A DNA stretch of 25,673 nucleotides from NCBI RefSeq assembly GCF_947378715.1, contig NZ_CANCLE010000046.1, forward strand, positions 1 through 25,673. Reading direction: 5' to 3'. Positions 16,151 to 23,409 of this stretch are shown here, one piece after another (the first letter of the stretch is position 1; the number at the start of each line of letters is the position of its first letter). Position numbers and translations under genes: made by a program. A model generated the notes under the pieces. It did not search any database, was not told the DNA's origin, and worked only from the letters and a program-made list of their open reading frames with translations. The stretch is from Phenylobacterium aquaticum (GTDB lineage: Bacteria > Pseudomonadota > Alphaproteobacteria > Caulobacterales > Caulobacteraceae).

Positions 16151-17095
16151 ATGCTGCGCGCCATGGCAGCCGCAGCCCGCATCGATCCCAAGACCATTTT
16201 CACCCCCGAGGAATGGGCGCCCCTGTCGCGGCGCTCATCCTGGAAGGGCCTGGCCCTGCTCGCCCACGCCTGGGCGGTGATCCTCGCCGCCGGGGTCATG
16301 GTGGTGGTCTGGCCGATCACCCTGCCGATCGCCGTGGTGATCATCGGCGGCCGCCAGCTGGGGCTGTCGATCCTGATGCACGACGCCGCCCACGGCGCCC
16401 TGCACCAGGACCTCAAGGTCAATGACTGGGCCGGGGAATGGCTGACCGGCGGCGGGCTGGTCCGCTACCGCACCTATCACCTCGGCCACCACCGCTTCGC
16501 CCAGCAGGCCGAAGATCCGGACCTCGGCCTCTCGGCGCCGTTCCCGATCACCCGGCTCTCCCTGCGCCGCAAGATCGTGCGCGACCTGACCGGCCAGACC
16601 GCCTTCAAGCAGCGGTTCGGCGACTTCATCGCCCGGCTCAAGGCCCGCAAGGCGGGCGAGCCCATCCTGCCGATCATCGCCGAGGAGATCCGCCGCAAGC
16701 GCCGCTGGCTGCTGGGCGGGGTCGTGATCACCGCGATCGCCGCGCCCTTCGGCGCCTGGTGGGCCTGGCCGGTGCTGTGGGTGCTGCCCCAGTTCACCTG
16801 GTTTCCGATGATCACGCGCCTGCGCAACATCGCCGAGCACGCCTGTGTCGGGAAGGACGAGCCTGATCCCCTGCGCCACGCCCGCACCACCAAGGCCGGC
16901 CTGCTCGCCCGCGTGACCTTGGCGCCCTACTGGGTGAACTATCACTGCGAGCACCACATGTTCATGCATGTGCCCTGCTACCAGCTGCCCCGCGCCCACC
17001 GGATGCTGGCCAAAAAGGGCGTGCTGCCCGGCATGCTCTATGAGCCCGGCGGATACCGGGCCGTGCTGAAACTGGCGGCGGCCAAGCCGGGCTAG
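16151..17095 (+). CDS. Membrane fatty acid desaturase family protein
   Basis: A 314-residue integral membrane di-iron enzyme of the fatty acid desaturase family. The three histidine boxes are complete: H77-D-A-A-H81, H110-L-G-H113-H114 and H265-C-E-H268-H269, with an additional H230 in NIAEH. Four hydrophobic stretches flank the boxes (about 37-55, 58-75, 185-205 and 207-222). Such enzymes introduce double bonds or hydroxyls into acyl chains or related lipids in the inner membrane; the exact substrate and position cannot be read from sequence. ATG 16151 is used, but ATG 16163 would serve equally. It follows ubiA by 37 nt on the same strand, so they may be co-transcribed. Confidence 0.88.
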   Translation: MLRAMAAAARIDPKTIFTPEEWAPLSRRSSWKGLALLAHAWAVILAAGVMVVVWPITLPIAVVIIGGRQLGLSILMHDAAHGALHQDLKVNDWAGEWLTGGGLVRYRTYHLGHHRFAQQAEDPDLGLSAPFPITRLSLRRKIVRDLTGQTAFKQRFGDFIARLKARKAGEPILPIIAEEIRRKRRWLLGGVVITAIAAPFGAWWAWPVLWVLPQFTWFPMITRLRNIAEHACVGKDEPDPLRHARTTKAGLLARVTLAPYWVNYHCEHHMFMHVPCYQLPRAHRMLAKKGVLPGMLYEPGGYRAVLKLAAAKPG

Positions 17096-17142
17096 GACCA
17101 ACCGTCCTGGCGCCGGGGTCCGCGAAGCCCTATGCCCCGCGC

Positions 17143-17805
17143 ATGATCCCCCAGACCCCGGAAGGCCGCCGCGCCTTCATCCTTGAGAACACCCGCCTGC
17201 AGGCGCCGCCGCACACGCCCGAGCTTTCCCTGCACCTGGCAGACGAGATCACCCCGATCTGGCGGATGACCGAGGAGGCGCTGGAGGAGATCGGCCTGCC
17301 GCCGCCCTTCTGGGCCTTCGCCTGGGCCGGAGGCCAGGCGCTCGCCCGCTACATCCTCGACAAGCCGCAGGTGGTGGCCGGCCAGCGGGTGATCGACTTC
17401 GCCTCGGGTTCGGGCCTGGTCGGGATCGCGGCCATGAAGGCCGGGGCGGCGCAGGTGCTGGCCGCCGACATCGACGGCTACTGCGGCGTGGCCCTGGCCC
17501 TCAACGCCGCCGTCAACGGGGTCGTGGTCGACTTCACCGACGCCAACCTTCTGGACGCCCCGCCGCCGGCCTGCGACGTGATCCTGGCCGGCGACATCTG
17601 CTACGAGAAGCCGCTGGCCGAGCAGGTCATGCTGTGGCTGGCCCAGGCCAGGGCGGCGGGCGCCACCGTGCTGATCGGCGATCCCGGCCGCAGCTATTTC
17701 CCCCGCGAAGGCCTGGTGAAGCTGGCCGAGTATCAGGTCGCCACCACCCGCGAGCTGGAGGACCAGGAGGTCAAGAAAACCTGCGTCTGGACTCTCCCGG
17801 ATTGA
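17143..17805 (+). CDS. ETF-beta lysine methyltransferase-like protein (METTL20 family)
   Basis: A 220-residue seven-beta-strand methyltransferase. PPFWAFAWAGGQALARY (about residues 54-70) precedes motif I VIDFASGSGLVG (83-94), then AADID (107-111), the post-motif-II segment LAGDICYE (148-155), and GDPGRSYFP. This combination is characteristic of METTL20/ETFBKMT proteins. A bacterial homologue in Agrobacterium trimethylates lysines near the FAD-dehydrogenase docking loop of the electron-transfer flavoprotein beta subunit. The expected substrate is therefore ETF-beta, which is not encoded in the window. The gene starts 47 nt after the desaturase; its ATG has no strong Shine-Dalgarno. Confidence 0.85.
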   Translation: MIPQTPEGRRAFILENTRLQAPPHTPELSLHLADEITPIWRMTEEALEEIGLPPPFWAFAWAGGQALARYILDKPQVVAGQRVIDFASGSGLVGIAAMKAGAAQVLAADIDGYCGVALALNAAVNGVVVDFTDANLLDAPPPACDVILAGDICYEKPLAEQVMLWLAQARAAGATVLIGDPGRSYFPREGLVKLAEYQVATTRELEDQEVKKTCVWTLPD

Positions 17806-17850
17806 GGCGCTAGCGTCGGAACAAATCAGGAACTTATTGGAGACGGCGCG

Positions 17851-18198
17851 ATGATCGAAGACAGCAAGATCAGCTATGTGGAGCTGCCCGGCCAGGACCT
17901 GCCGGCCACCAAGGCTTTCTATTCCAAGGCCTTCGGCTGGACCTTCACCGACTATGGCCCGACCTATGCGGGCTTTGGCGACGCGGGCCTGGACGGCGGC
18001 TTCCAGGCCGACCCGGAAGCCGGGCTGACCAAGCCGCTGGTGGTGCTGTTCGCCCGCGACCTGGAAGCCATGGAGGCCAAGGTCATCGCGTCCGGCGGGG
18101 AGATCATCGTCCCGATCTTTTCCTTCCCCGGCGGCCGCAGGTTCCACTTCCGCGACCCCAGCGGAAACGAACTGGCGGTGTTCACGGAGAGCCAATAA
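17851..18198 (+). CDS. VOC (glyoxalase/bleomycin-resistance fold) family protein
   Basis: A 115-residue single-domain protein with the vicinal-oxygen-chelate pattern: ISYVELPGQDLPATKAFYSKAFGWTF at the start, then DGGFQADP, VLFARDLEAMEAKVIASGGEII, and a terminal RFHFRDPSGNELAVFTES. The family includes glyoxalases, dioxygenases and binding proteins that often act as dimers with a divalent metal; E111 in NELAVF is the usual C-terminal ligand. No substrate can be named. TTGGAGA (17837-17843) lies 7 nt before the ATG, a good ribosome site. Confidence 0.85.
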   Translation: MIEDSKISYVELPGQDLPATKAFYSKAFGWTFTDYGPTYAGFGDAGLDGGFQADPEAGLTKPLVVLFARDLEAMEAKVIASGGEIIVPIFSFPGGRRFHFRDPSGNELAVFTESQ

Positions 18199-18245
18199 GC
18201 TTCAGGTTGTAATCCGGGCGGCCGGACATTGACGGAGAGTGTGGG

Positions 18246-19523
18246 TTGGGAACCAAGCTTTTGGTCATAGGCGGTCTTTGCGCCGTGTGGGTTCTGGTGT
18301 CGGGGAACGCCCAGGCGTCCCCTCTGATACTCCCCCCTCCTCCAGCGCCCATGACGATCCCCGCCGGGGCCGAGACCAAGCCGACCGAGCTCATCAAGGT
18401 GATCTCGGAGATGAAGGACGAGCAGACCTGGGGCGAGCTCCGGATCGGACCATTCTGCATACCCTTCGGCAAGATGAGTTGGCCGCCCAAGGATGAGTTG
18501 ATCACCCAGGGCGATCTCTTCGAGGTCTTCGACCGGGAAATGAAGGCGGCGGGCTTCGGGCCGCGGGACAAGGGGTTGTTCGACACGCCTGCGGATATGG
18601 CGACCGAGTTCGCGATCGGCGCTCGCGTGACCTCAGCCGAGGGCCGGATCTGTGGCTGGCCCAATGCGAACGGCCCGCCGCTCTGGAAGGGATCGGCGCT
18701 CCTGAACGTCGAATGGCAGGTCTATTCCCGTGTCCAGCGCCGCACCGTGGCGACCGTCGCCACCAAGGCGGGCTTCGATGTCGCCCAATTCGCCGTGCAC
18801 GGCGAGCGCAAGGCTTTGATCGCGGCCTTTGGCGAGAATGCGAAGGCCCTGGCGGCGACCCCGGCGTTCCGGGAGGTCTTCATCGCCGCCCCGTCCGACA
18901 CCCAGGCCGATCAGGACCGCACGACCGCCAAGTCGCCGATCCTGCTCACCGGCCTTGGCAAGGGACGCCCGCCGCCGGTCGCCGAGGAAGTGGGTTCCGT
19001 GGTCGTGGTCCATGCCAGCGGCGGCATGGGCAGCGCCTTCCTGATCTCGTCCGACGGCTATCTCTTGACCAACGCCCATGTGGTCGGGACCGACGCCAAG
19101 GTTCGCCTCCATTGGTCGGACGGTTTCGAGTCCGAGGGCGAGGTGGTGCGGGTGCAGAAGGCGCGGGACGTCGCCCTTGTGCGCGCCAGTCCGCACGGGC
19201 GGACGCCTCTGGTGTTGCGGACCGCCCCGTCGACGCCCGGCGAGTCGGTCTTCGCCATCGGCGCTCCGCTCGAGGAGGCGCTGCAGGGCACGGTGACCAA
19301 GGGGATCGTCTCGGCCAACCGCATCCTGGACGGCTTCAGCTTCATCCAGAGTGATGTCGCGGTGACCCATGGCAACAGCGGCGGGCCGCTGCTCGACGAG
19401 AAGGGCCAGGTGATCGGGATCACCGACTGGGGCTACCGGCCCGATGACGTCCCGGAGAACATCAACTTCTTCATCCCGATCGGCGACGCCCTGGACTTCC
19501 TCAACCTCAAGCCCGCGCCCTGA
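18246..19523 (+). CDS. Exported trypsin-like serine protease with unrecognised N-terminal domain
   Basis: A 425-residue protein starting at TTG 18246, six bases after GGAGAG (18234-18239); no ATG or GTG fits. Residues 1-24 form a signal peptide ending A22-Q-A24, so the protein should be periplasmic or secreted. A proline-rich linker (PPPPAPM) leads into an unrecognised region, about residues 45-230. The C-terminal half is a trypsin-like domain of the DegP/S1C type: TNAHVV (H278), RDVALVR (D308) and GNSGGP (S378), all catalytic residues intact. There is no PDZ domain; the protein ends soon after the protease. The VOC gene is 47 nt upstream on the same strand. Confidence 0.88.
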   Translation: MGTKLLVIGGLCAVWVLVSGNAQASPLILPPPPAPMTIPAGAETKPTELIKVISEMKDEQTWGELRIGPFCIPFGKMSWPPKDELITQGDLFEVFDREMKAAGFGPRDKGLFDTPADMATEFAIGARVTSAEGRICGWPNANGPPLWKGSALLNVEWQVYSRVQRRTVATVATKAGFDVAQFAVHGERKALIAAFGENAKALAATPAFREVFIAAPSDTQADQDRTTAKSPILLTGLGKGRPPPVAEEVGSVVVVHASGGMGSAFLISSDGYLLTNAHVVGTDAKVRLHWSDGFESEGEVVRVQKARDVALVRASPHGRTPLVLRTAPSTPGESVFAIGAPLEEALQGTVTKGIVSANRILDGFSFIQSDVAVTHGNSGGPLLDEKGQVIGITDWGYRPDDVPENINFFIPIGDALDFLNLKPAP

Positions 19524-19594
19524 GCCGGCCCTGACAAGAAACCGTCACCCAAACGTCGTACTTGGCCGTTCTGGGCATCCGGCGAGGACGGGCG

Positions 19595-20110
19595 ATGAAG
19601 AGCTGCGGCGACTGCGGCATGTGCTGCAAGCTCCTGGCCATCCAGGCGCTGGAGAAGGAGGCCGGCGACTGGTGCGGCCACTTCAAGCGCGGCTGCACGA
19701 TCTACGCCGACCGGCCGCCGGCCTGCCGCAGCTTCATCTGCCTGTGGCTGGATTCCGACAAGCTCGACGACGCCTGGCGGCCCGACCGCGCCAAGTTCCT
19801 GATGTATACCGAGAAGGACGGCCAGAGGCTCAACGTCATCGTCGATCCGGCCTATCCCGCCGCCTGGAAGCGCGAGCCCTATTATGCGCGGATCAAGACC
19901 ATGGCCCAGCGGGTGGTCGACGGCTACGAGCTGGTGGTCTGCATCGACAAGCGGCGGATCGTGATCTTCCCGCACGAGGACGTCGATCTGGGCGTGGTCG
20001 ATCCGGACCACAAGATCGTCTCCGGCTATGCGCTGCGGGACGGCGAGCGCGTCCCCTACGCCATTGTCATGAGCAACCTGCCCGAGGCCGACGCCGCCCC
20101 GCCGGTCTAG
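19595..20110 (+). CDS. YkgJ family cysteine-cluster protein (CxxCxxCC)
   Basis: A 171-residue protein of the YkgJ family (PF03692), proposed to bind zinc or iron. The N-terminal cluster is C4-x2-C7-x2-C10-C11, followed by C27, C34, C44 and C49 in DWCGHF, GCTIY, PACRSFIC. I chose ATG 19595 because GAGGA (19584-19588) lies 6 nt upstream and the cysteine motif starts at once; a TTG at 19562 would add 11 non-family residues. The rest (WRPDRAKFLMYTEKDG, YYARIKTMAQRVVDGYELVV) has no catalytic motif I recognise. The molecular role of the family is not known. Confidence 0.87.
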   Translation: MKSCGDCGMCCKLLAIQALEKEAGDWCGHFKRGCTIYADRPPACRSFICLWLDSDKLDDAWRPDRAKFLMYTEKDGQRLNVIVDPAYPAAWKREPYYARIKTMAQRVVDGYELVVCIDKRRIVIFPHEDVDLGVVDPDHKIVSGYALRDGERVPYAIVMSNLPEADAAPPV

Positions 20111-20141
20111 ACGCCCGAACCGCCGGGCCTAGACTGGGCGG

Positions 20142-20729
20142 ATGAGCGAGACGCCCACCTTCTTCGAGACCCAGGCGGCCTGGCGCGACTGGCTGTCCCG
20201 CCATCACGGTGGGCGGACCGAGCTGGCGGTCGGCTTCTGGAAGGTCGGGTCCGGCCGCCCCTCCATGACCTGGCCGCAGTCGGTGGACGAGGCCCTGTGC
20301 TTCGGCTGGATCGACGGGGTGCGCCACCGCATCGACGAGGTCGCCTACCGCATCCGCTTCACCCCGCGAAAGCCCGGCGGCGTCTGGAGCCAGGTCAATC
20401 TGGCCCGCTTCGCCGAACTGGAGGCCCTGGGCCTGATCGCCCCGGCCGGCCACGCCGCACACGCGGTCGGCAAGGACCGCACCTTCCAATATTCCTACGA
20501 GAAACCGGAAGCCTTCTTCAGCCCCGAGGAGACCGCCCTCCTCCAGGCGAACGCCCTCGCCTGGGCGGGCTTCCAGGCCTTCCCGGCCTGGTACCGCAAG
20601 GTCGCCATCCACCGGGTGGTCAGCGCCAAGACAGCGCCGACCCGCGCCAAGCGCATGGCCATCCTGATTGACGCCTGCGCCCAAGGGCGCAGACTTGGGA
20701 GCCCGACCAAGTTGGAGCCGCTCAAGTGA
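20142..20729 (+). CDS. YdeI/OmpD-associated family protein
   Basis: A 195-residue cytoplasmic protein with the YdeI/OmdA layout: WRDWLSRHHGGRTELAVGFWK, SMTWPQSVDEALCFGWIDGV, IRFTPRKPGGVWSQVNLARF, and a C-terminal helical part with AWAGFQAFPAWYRKVAIHRVVSAKTAPTRAKRM. Members are annotated as OmpD-associated or bacteriocin-protection proteins, but the mechanism is unknown. Its stop overlaps the GTG of the YjbR-like gene by 4 nt, so the two are translationally coupled; both belong to small families of unclear role that often occur together. Confidence 0.85.
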   Translation: MSETPTFFETQAAWRDWLSRHHGGRTELAVGFWKVGSGRPSMTWPQSVDEALCFGWIDGVRHRIDEVAYRIRFTPRKPGGVWSQVNLARFAELEALGLIAPAGHAAHAVGKDRTFQYSYEKPEAFFSPEETALLQANALAWAGFQAFPAWYRKVAIHRVVSAKTAPTRAKRMAILIDACAQGRRLGSPTKLEPLK

Positions 20730-21070
20730 CCCCCGACGAAATGCGCCAGATCGTGCTGTCCTTCCCCGGCGCAGAGGAGGGCATGTCCTATGGCGCCCCG
20801 GCCTTCAAGGTGGCCGGCAAGTTCTTCACCCGCCTGCGCAAGGACGACCAGAGCGTGGTCCTGACCGGCATCCATATCGACGAGCGCGAGATGCTGATGG
20901 AGGCCGAGCCCGAGACCTTCCACATCACCGCCCACTACAAGGACTATCCGGCCGTGCTGGCCCGCATCGACAGCCTGCATCCCGGCTCGTTCCGCAACTT
21001 CCTCGACCGCCGCTGGCGGGAGATCGCGCCGAAGAAGCTGGTCAAGGAGTTCGATGCGGCGAAGGCTTAG
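20726..21070 (+). CDS. MmcQ/YjbR family protein
   Basis: A 114-residue protein of the MmcQ/YjbR family, which has a double-wing fold proposed, without much direct evidence, to bind DNA. Typical segments are MRQIVLSFPGAEEGMSYGAPAFKVAGKFFTRL, an HIDEREMLMEAEPETFHITAHYKDYPAVLARI core, and the terminal RRWREIAPKKLVKEF. The start is GTG 20726 within GTGA, overlapping the YdeI-family stop. It ends immediately next to the stop codon of a convergent small gene (21071), with no terminator between them. Confidence 0.87.
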   Translation: MTPDEMRQIVLSFPGAEEGMSYGAPAFKVAGKFFTRLRKDDQSVVLTGIHIDEREMLMEAEPETFHITAHYKDYPAVLARIDSLHPGSFRNFLDRRWREIAPKKLVKEFDAAKA

Positions 21071-21292
21071 CTAGAACTCGTCTTCCATCGCCGAGCGGAA
21101 CAGTTCGAACACCTCGGCGGCCTGCTCCGGGGTCTGCTCGGCCGGGTCCTCCACTGACGGCGGCGGGGCGAGCGCGGTCAGCCGGCCGGCCACGCCGCCG
21201 TTCTGGACCAGCAGCAGTTCCTCGCCCTCCCCCAGCCCGGTCAGCAGGGCGGCGAGCTTGGGCGGCAGGTCATCGAGATCAAGGCGCTTCAT
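21071..21292 (-). CDS. Small acidic protein with Phd/antitoxin-like N-terminus
   Basis: A 73-residue acidic protein. Residues 1-41 (LDLDDLPPKLAALLTGLGEGEELLL.. then NGGVAGRLTAL) resemble the N-terminal fold of Phd/YefM antitoxins, which often read as a helix, a GEE/V turn, a strand and NGxPVARL. The C-terminal 30 residues are acidic with an AAEVFELFRSAMEDEF helix. No toxin gene is adjacent, so it may be an orphan or an unrelated protein with a similar pattern. It is convergent with the YjbR-family gene and divergent from ubiD. Confidence 0.6.
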   Translation of the reverse strand: MKRLDLDDLPPKLAALLTGLGEGEELLLVQNGGVAGRLTALAPPPSVEDPAEQTPEQAAEVFELFRSAMEDEF

Positions 21293-21373
21293 GAGCGCGA
21301 TCCTAGTCGCCGCCGCGCGTGACAGCCAGACCCGCGCGGCCTAACTAGCCGGCTGAGCGCAGCGGGAGCGGAC

Positions 21374-22900
21374 ATGGCCTACAAGTCCTTGCGGGATTTC
21401 ATCGCCAAGCTGGAGAAGGCGGGCGAGCTGGTGCGGGTCACCGAGCCGGTCTCCACCGTGCTGGAAATGACCGAGATCCAGCGTCGCCTGCTGGCGACCG
21501 GCGGCCCCGCCGTGCTGTTCGAGAACGTCGTCCGCGCCGATGGCGAGCCGGCCGGCATGCCCTGCCTCGTCAATCTGTTCGGCACGGTGAAGCGGGTGGC
21601 CATGGGCGTGACCCTGGACGGGGTCGAGCGCACCACGGCCGGCGAGCTGCGCGAGGTCGGCGAACTGCTGGCCTTCCTGCGCGCGCCTGAGCCGCCGCGC
21701 GGGATCAAGGACGCCATGGAGATGCTGCCCCTGGCCAAGACGGTGATGTCCATGCGGCCGGGCGTGGTGAAGAAGGCGCCCGTCCAGGAGATCGTGCTCA
21801 GGGGCGATGACATCGACCTGACCAAGCTGCCGATCCAGACCTGCTGGCCGGGCGAGCCCGCGCCCCTGATCACCTGGCCGCTGGTGGTCACCAAGGGCCC
21901 GTCCGACGACCGCGAGGACAACTATAATCTCGGCATCTACCGCATGCAGGTGCTGGGGAAGAACCGCACCATCATGCGCTGGCTGGCCCATCGCGGCGGC
22001 GCCCAGCATCACCAGCGCTGGAAGAAGGCGGGCAAGCGCGAACCCCTGCCCGCCTGCGCGGTGATCGGCGCCGATCCGGGCACGATCCTGGCGGCCGTGA
22101 CGCCGGTGCCGGACACCCTGTCGGAATACCAGTTCGCCGGCCTGATGCGCGGCGCCAAGCTCGACCTGGTCGCCGCCAAGACCGTGCCCCTGATGGTCCC
22201 GGCCCAGGCCGAGATCGTGCTGGAAGGCCATGTCCTGTTGGACGAATACGCCGACGAGGGGCCCTACGGCGACCACACCGGCTACTATAATTCGGTCGAA
22301 CGCTTCCCGGTGTTCGAGATCAGCGCCATCACCATGCGCAGGAACCCGATCTATCTGACCACCTTCACCGGCCGGCCGCCGGATGAACCCAGCGTGCTGG
22401 GCGAGGCGCTCAACGAGGTGTTCATCCCGCTGATCCGCCAGCAGTTCCCGGAGATCGTCGACTTCTGGCTGCCGCCGGAGGGCTGCTCCTACCGCATCGC
22501 CGTCGTCTCGATGAAGAAGGCCTATCCCGGCCACGCCAAGCGCGTGATGATGGGCGTCTGGAGCTATCTGCGCCAGTTCATGTACACCAAGTGGGTGATC
22601 GTCGTGGACGACGACATCAATGCCCGCGACTGGAAAGACGTGATGTGGGCGCTGTCGACCCGCATGGATCCGGCCCGCGACATCACCCTGATCGAGAACA
22701 CCCCCATCGACTATCTGGACTTCGCCTCGCCGGAATCGGGGCTGGGCTCCAAGGTCGGTCTCGACGCCACCAACAAGTGGCCGCCGGAGACCCATCGCGA
22801 ATGGGGCGAGAAGCTCGGCATGGACCAGGCAACGATCGAAGCCGTCACCGCCAAATGGGCGAGGCTCGGCCTGCCGGGATCGGGCGACCCGGTGGACTAG
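21374..22900 (+). CDS. ubiD: UbiD family decarboxylase (3-polyprenyl-4-hydroxybenzoate decarboxylase)
   Basis: A 508-residue cytosolic prenylated-FMN enzyme that removes the carboxyl group from the UbiA product in ubiquinone synthesis. Family hallmarks are YKSLRDFIAKLEKAGEL at the start, NYNLGIYRMQV in the cofactor region, ADPGTILAAVTPVP, LLDEYADEGPYGDHTGYYN containing catalytic glutamates, and YLTTFTGRPPDEPSVLGEAL. The length is as expected for UbiD proper rather than the shorter phenolic-acid decarboxylases. The cofactor would need UbiX, which is not in the window. The start ATG 21374 has a moderate GGGAGCG ribosome site. It is 5.3 kb from ubiA and not in the same operon. Confidence 0.93.
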   Translation: MAYKSLRDFIAKLEKAGELVRVTEPVSTVLEMTEIQRRLLATGGPAVLFENVVRADGEPAGMPCLVNLFGTVKRVAMGVTLDGVERTTAGELREVGELLAFLRAPEPPRGIKDAMEMLPLAKTVMSMRPGVVKKAPVQEIVLRGDDIDLTKLPIQTCWPGEPAPLITWPLVVTKGPSDDREDNYNLGIYRMQVLGKNRTIMRWLAHRGGAQHHQRWKKAGKREPLPACAVIGADPGTILAAVTPVPDTLSEYQFAGLMRGAKLDLVAAKTVPLMVPAQAEIVLEGHVLLDEYADEGPYGDHTGYYNSVERFPVFEISAITMRRNPIYLTTFTGRPPDEPSVLGEALNEVFIPLIRQQFPEIVDFWLPPEGCSYRIAVVSMKKAYPGHAKRVMMGVWSYLRQFMYTKWVIVVDDDINARDWKDVMWALSTRMDPARDITLIENTPIDYLDFASPESGLGSKVGLDATNKWPPETHREWGEKLGMDQATIEAVTAKWARLGLPGSGDPVD

Positions 22901-22970
22901 AAACCCGCACTTGCCCTCTGCGCCATTCCGCGCCCAACTGCCGGCCCGCGCGGGCCAGGAGAACACCGTT

Positions 22971-23372
22971 ATGGACGTCGTCAATTCGGGCCACGCCGCC
23001 GCCCTCTGGGTCGGTCTGCATCTCCTGCTGCTGCTGGTCCTGTCCCTGCTGGTGGTGCGTCAGCGCCAGCGGCACAAGGTCGCGCTCGGCGACGGCGGCG
23101 TGCCGGAACTGGCCCAGGCCATCCGCGCCTTTGGCAACGCCACCGAATATGTGCCGGCCGCCATGGTCGGCATCGCCGTCCTGGCCGTGGTCGACGCCCC
23201 GCCCTTGGCCGTGCACGTGGCGGGCTTCCTGCTGTTCGTGGGCCGCGTCCTGCATGGGGTCGGCCTGTCGAATTCCGGCGCCGCGTCCTTCCCCCGGGCC
23301 ATCGGCATACTGATGACCTGGGTCGCCTATGTGTTCCTGGGCGCGGTGCTGCTGTTCTACGCCGTGGCTTAA
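22971..23372 (+). CDS. MAPEG family membrane protein
   Basis: A 133-residue protein with about four hydrophobic segments (LWVGLHLLLLLVLSLLVV; AAMVGIAVLAVV; VAGFLLFVGRVLHGVGL; AIGILMTWVAYVFLGAVLLFY) and the MAPEG signature IRAFGNATEYVPAAM in the second segment. The family includes microsomal glutathione transferases and prostaglandin synthases; bacterial members are inner-membrane proteins of largely unknown substrate, some with glutathione transferase activity. ATG 22971 is chosen because AGGAGA (22957-22962) sits 8 nt upstream; a TTG 60 nt earlier is less likely. Confidence 0.87.
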   Translation: MDVVNSGHAAALWVGLHLLLLLVLSLLVVRQRQRHKVALGDGGVPELAQAIRAFGNATEYVPAAMVGIAVLAVVDAPPLAVHVAGFLLFVGRVLHGVGLSNSGAASFPRAIGILMTWVAYVFLGAVLLFYAVA

Positions 23373-23409
23373 GCTTGCCCCCGGCCGCCTGGACGGCCAT
23401 ATCGGGGAC

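Noticed and set aside
21071..21292. Toxin-antitoxin module
   Set aside because: An antitoxin-like N-terminus is present but no toxin-family gene is adjacent; the YjbR-family neighbour is convergent and not a known toxin.
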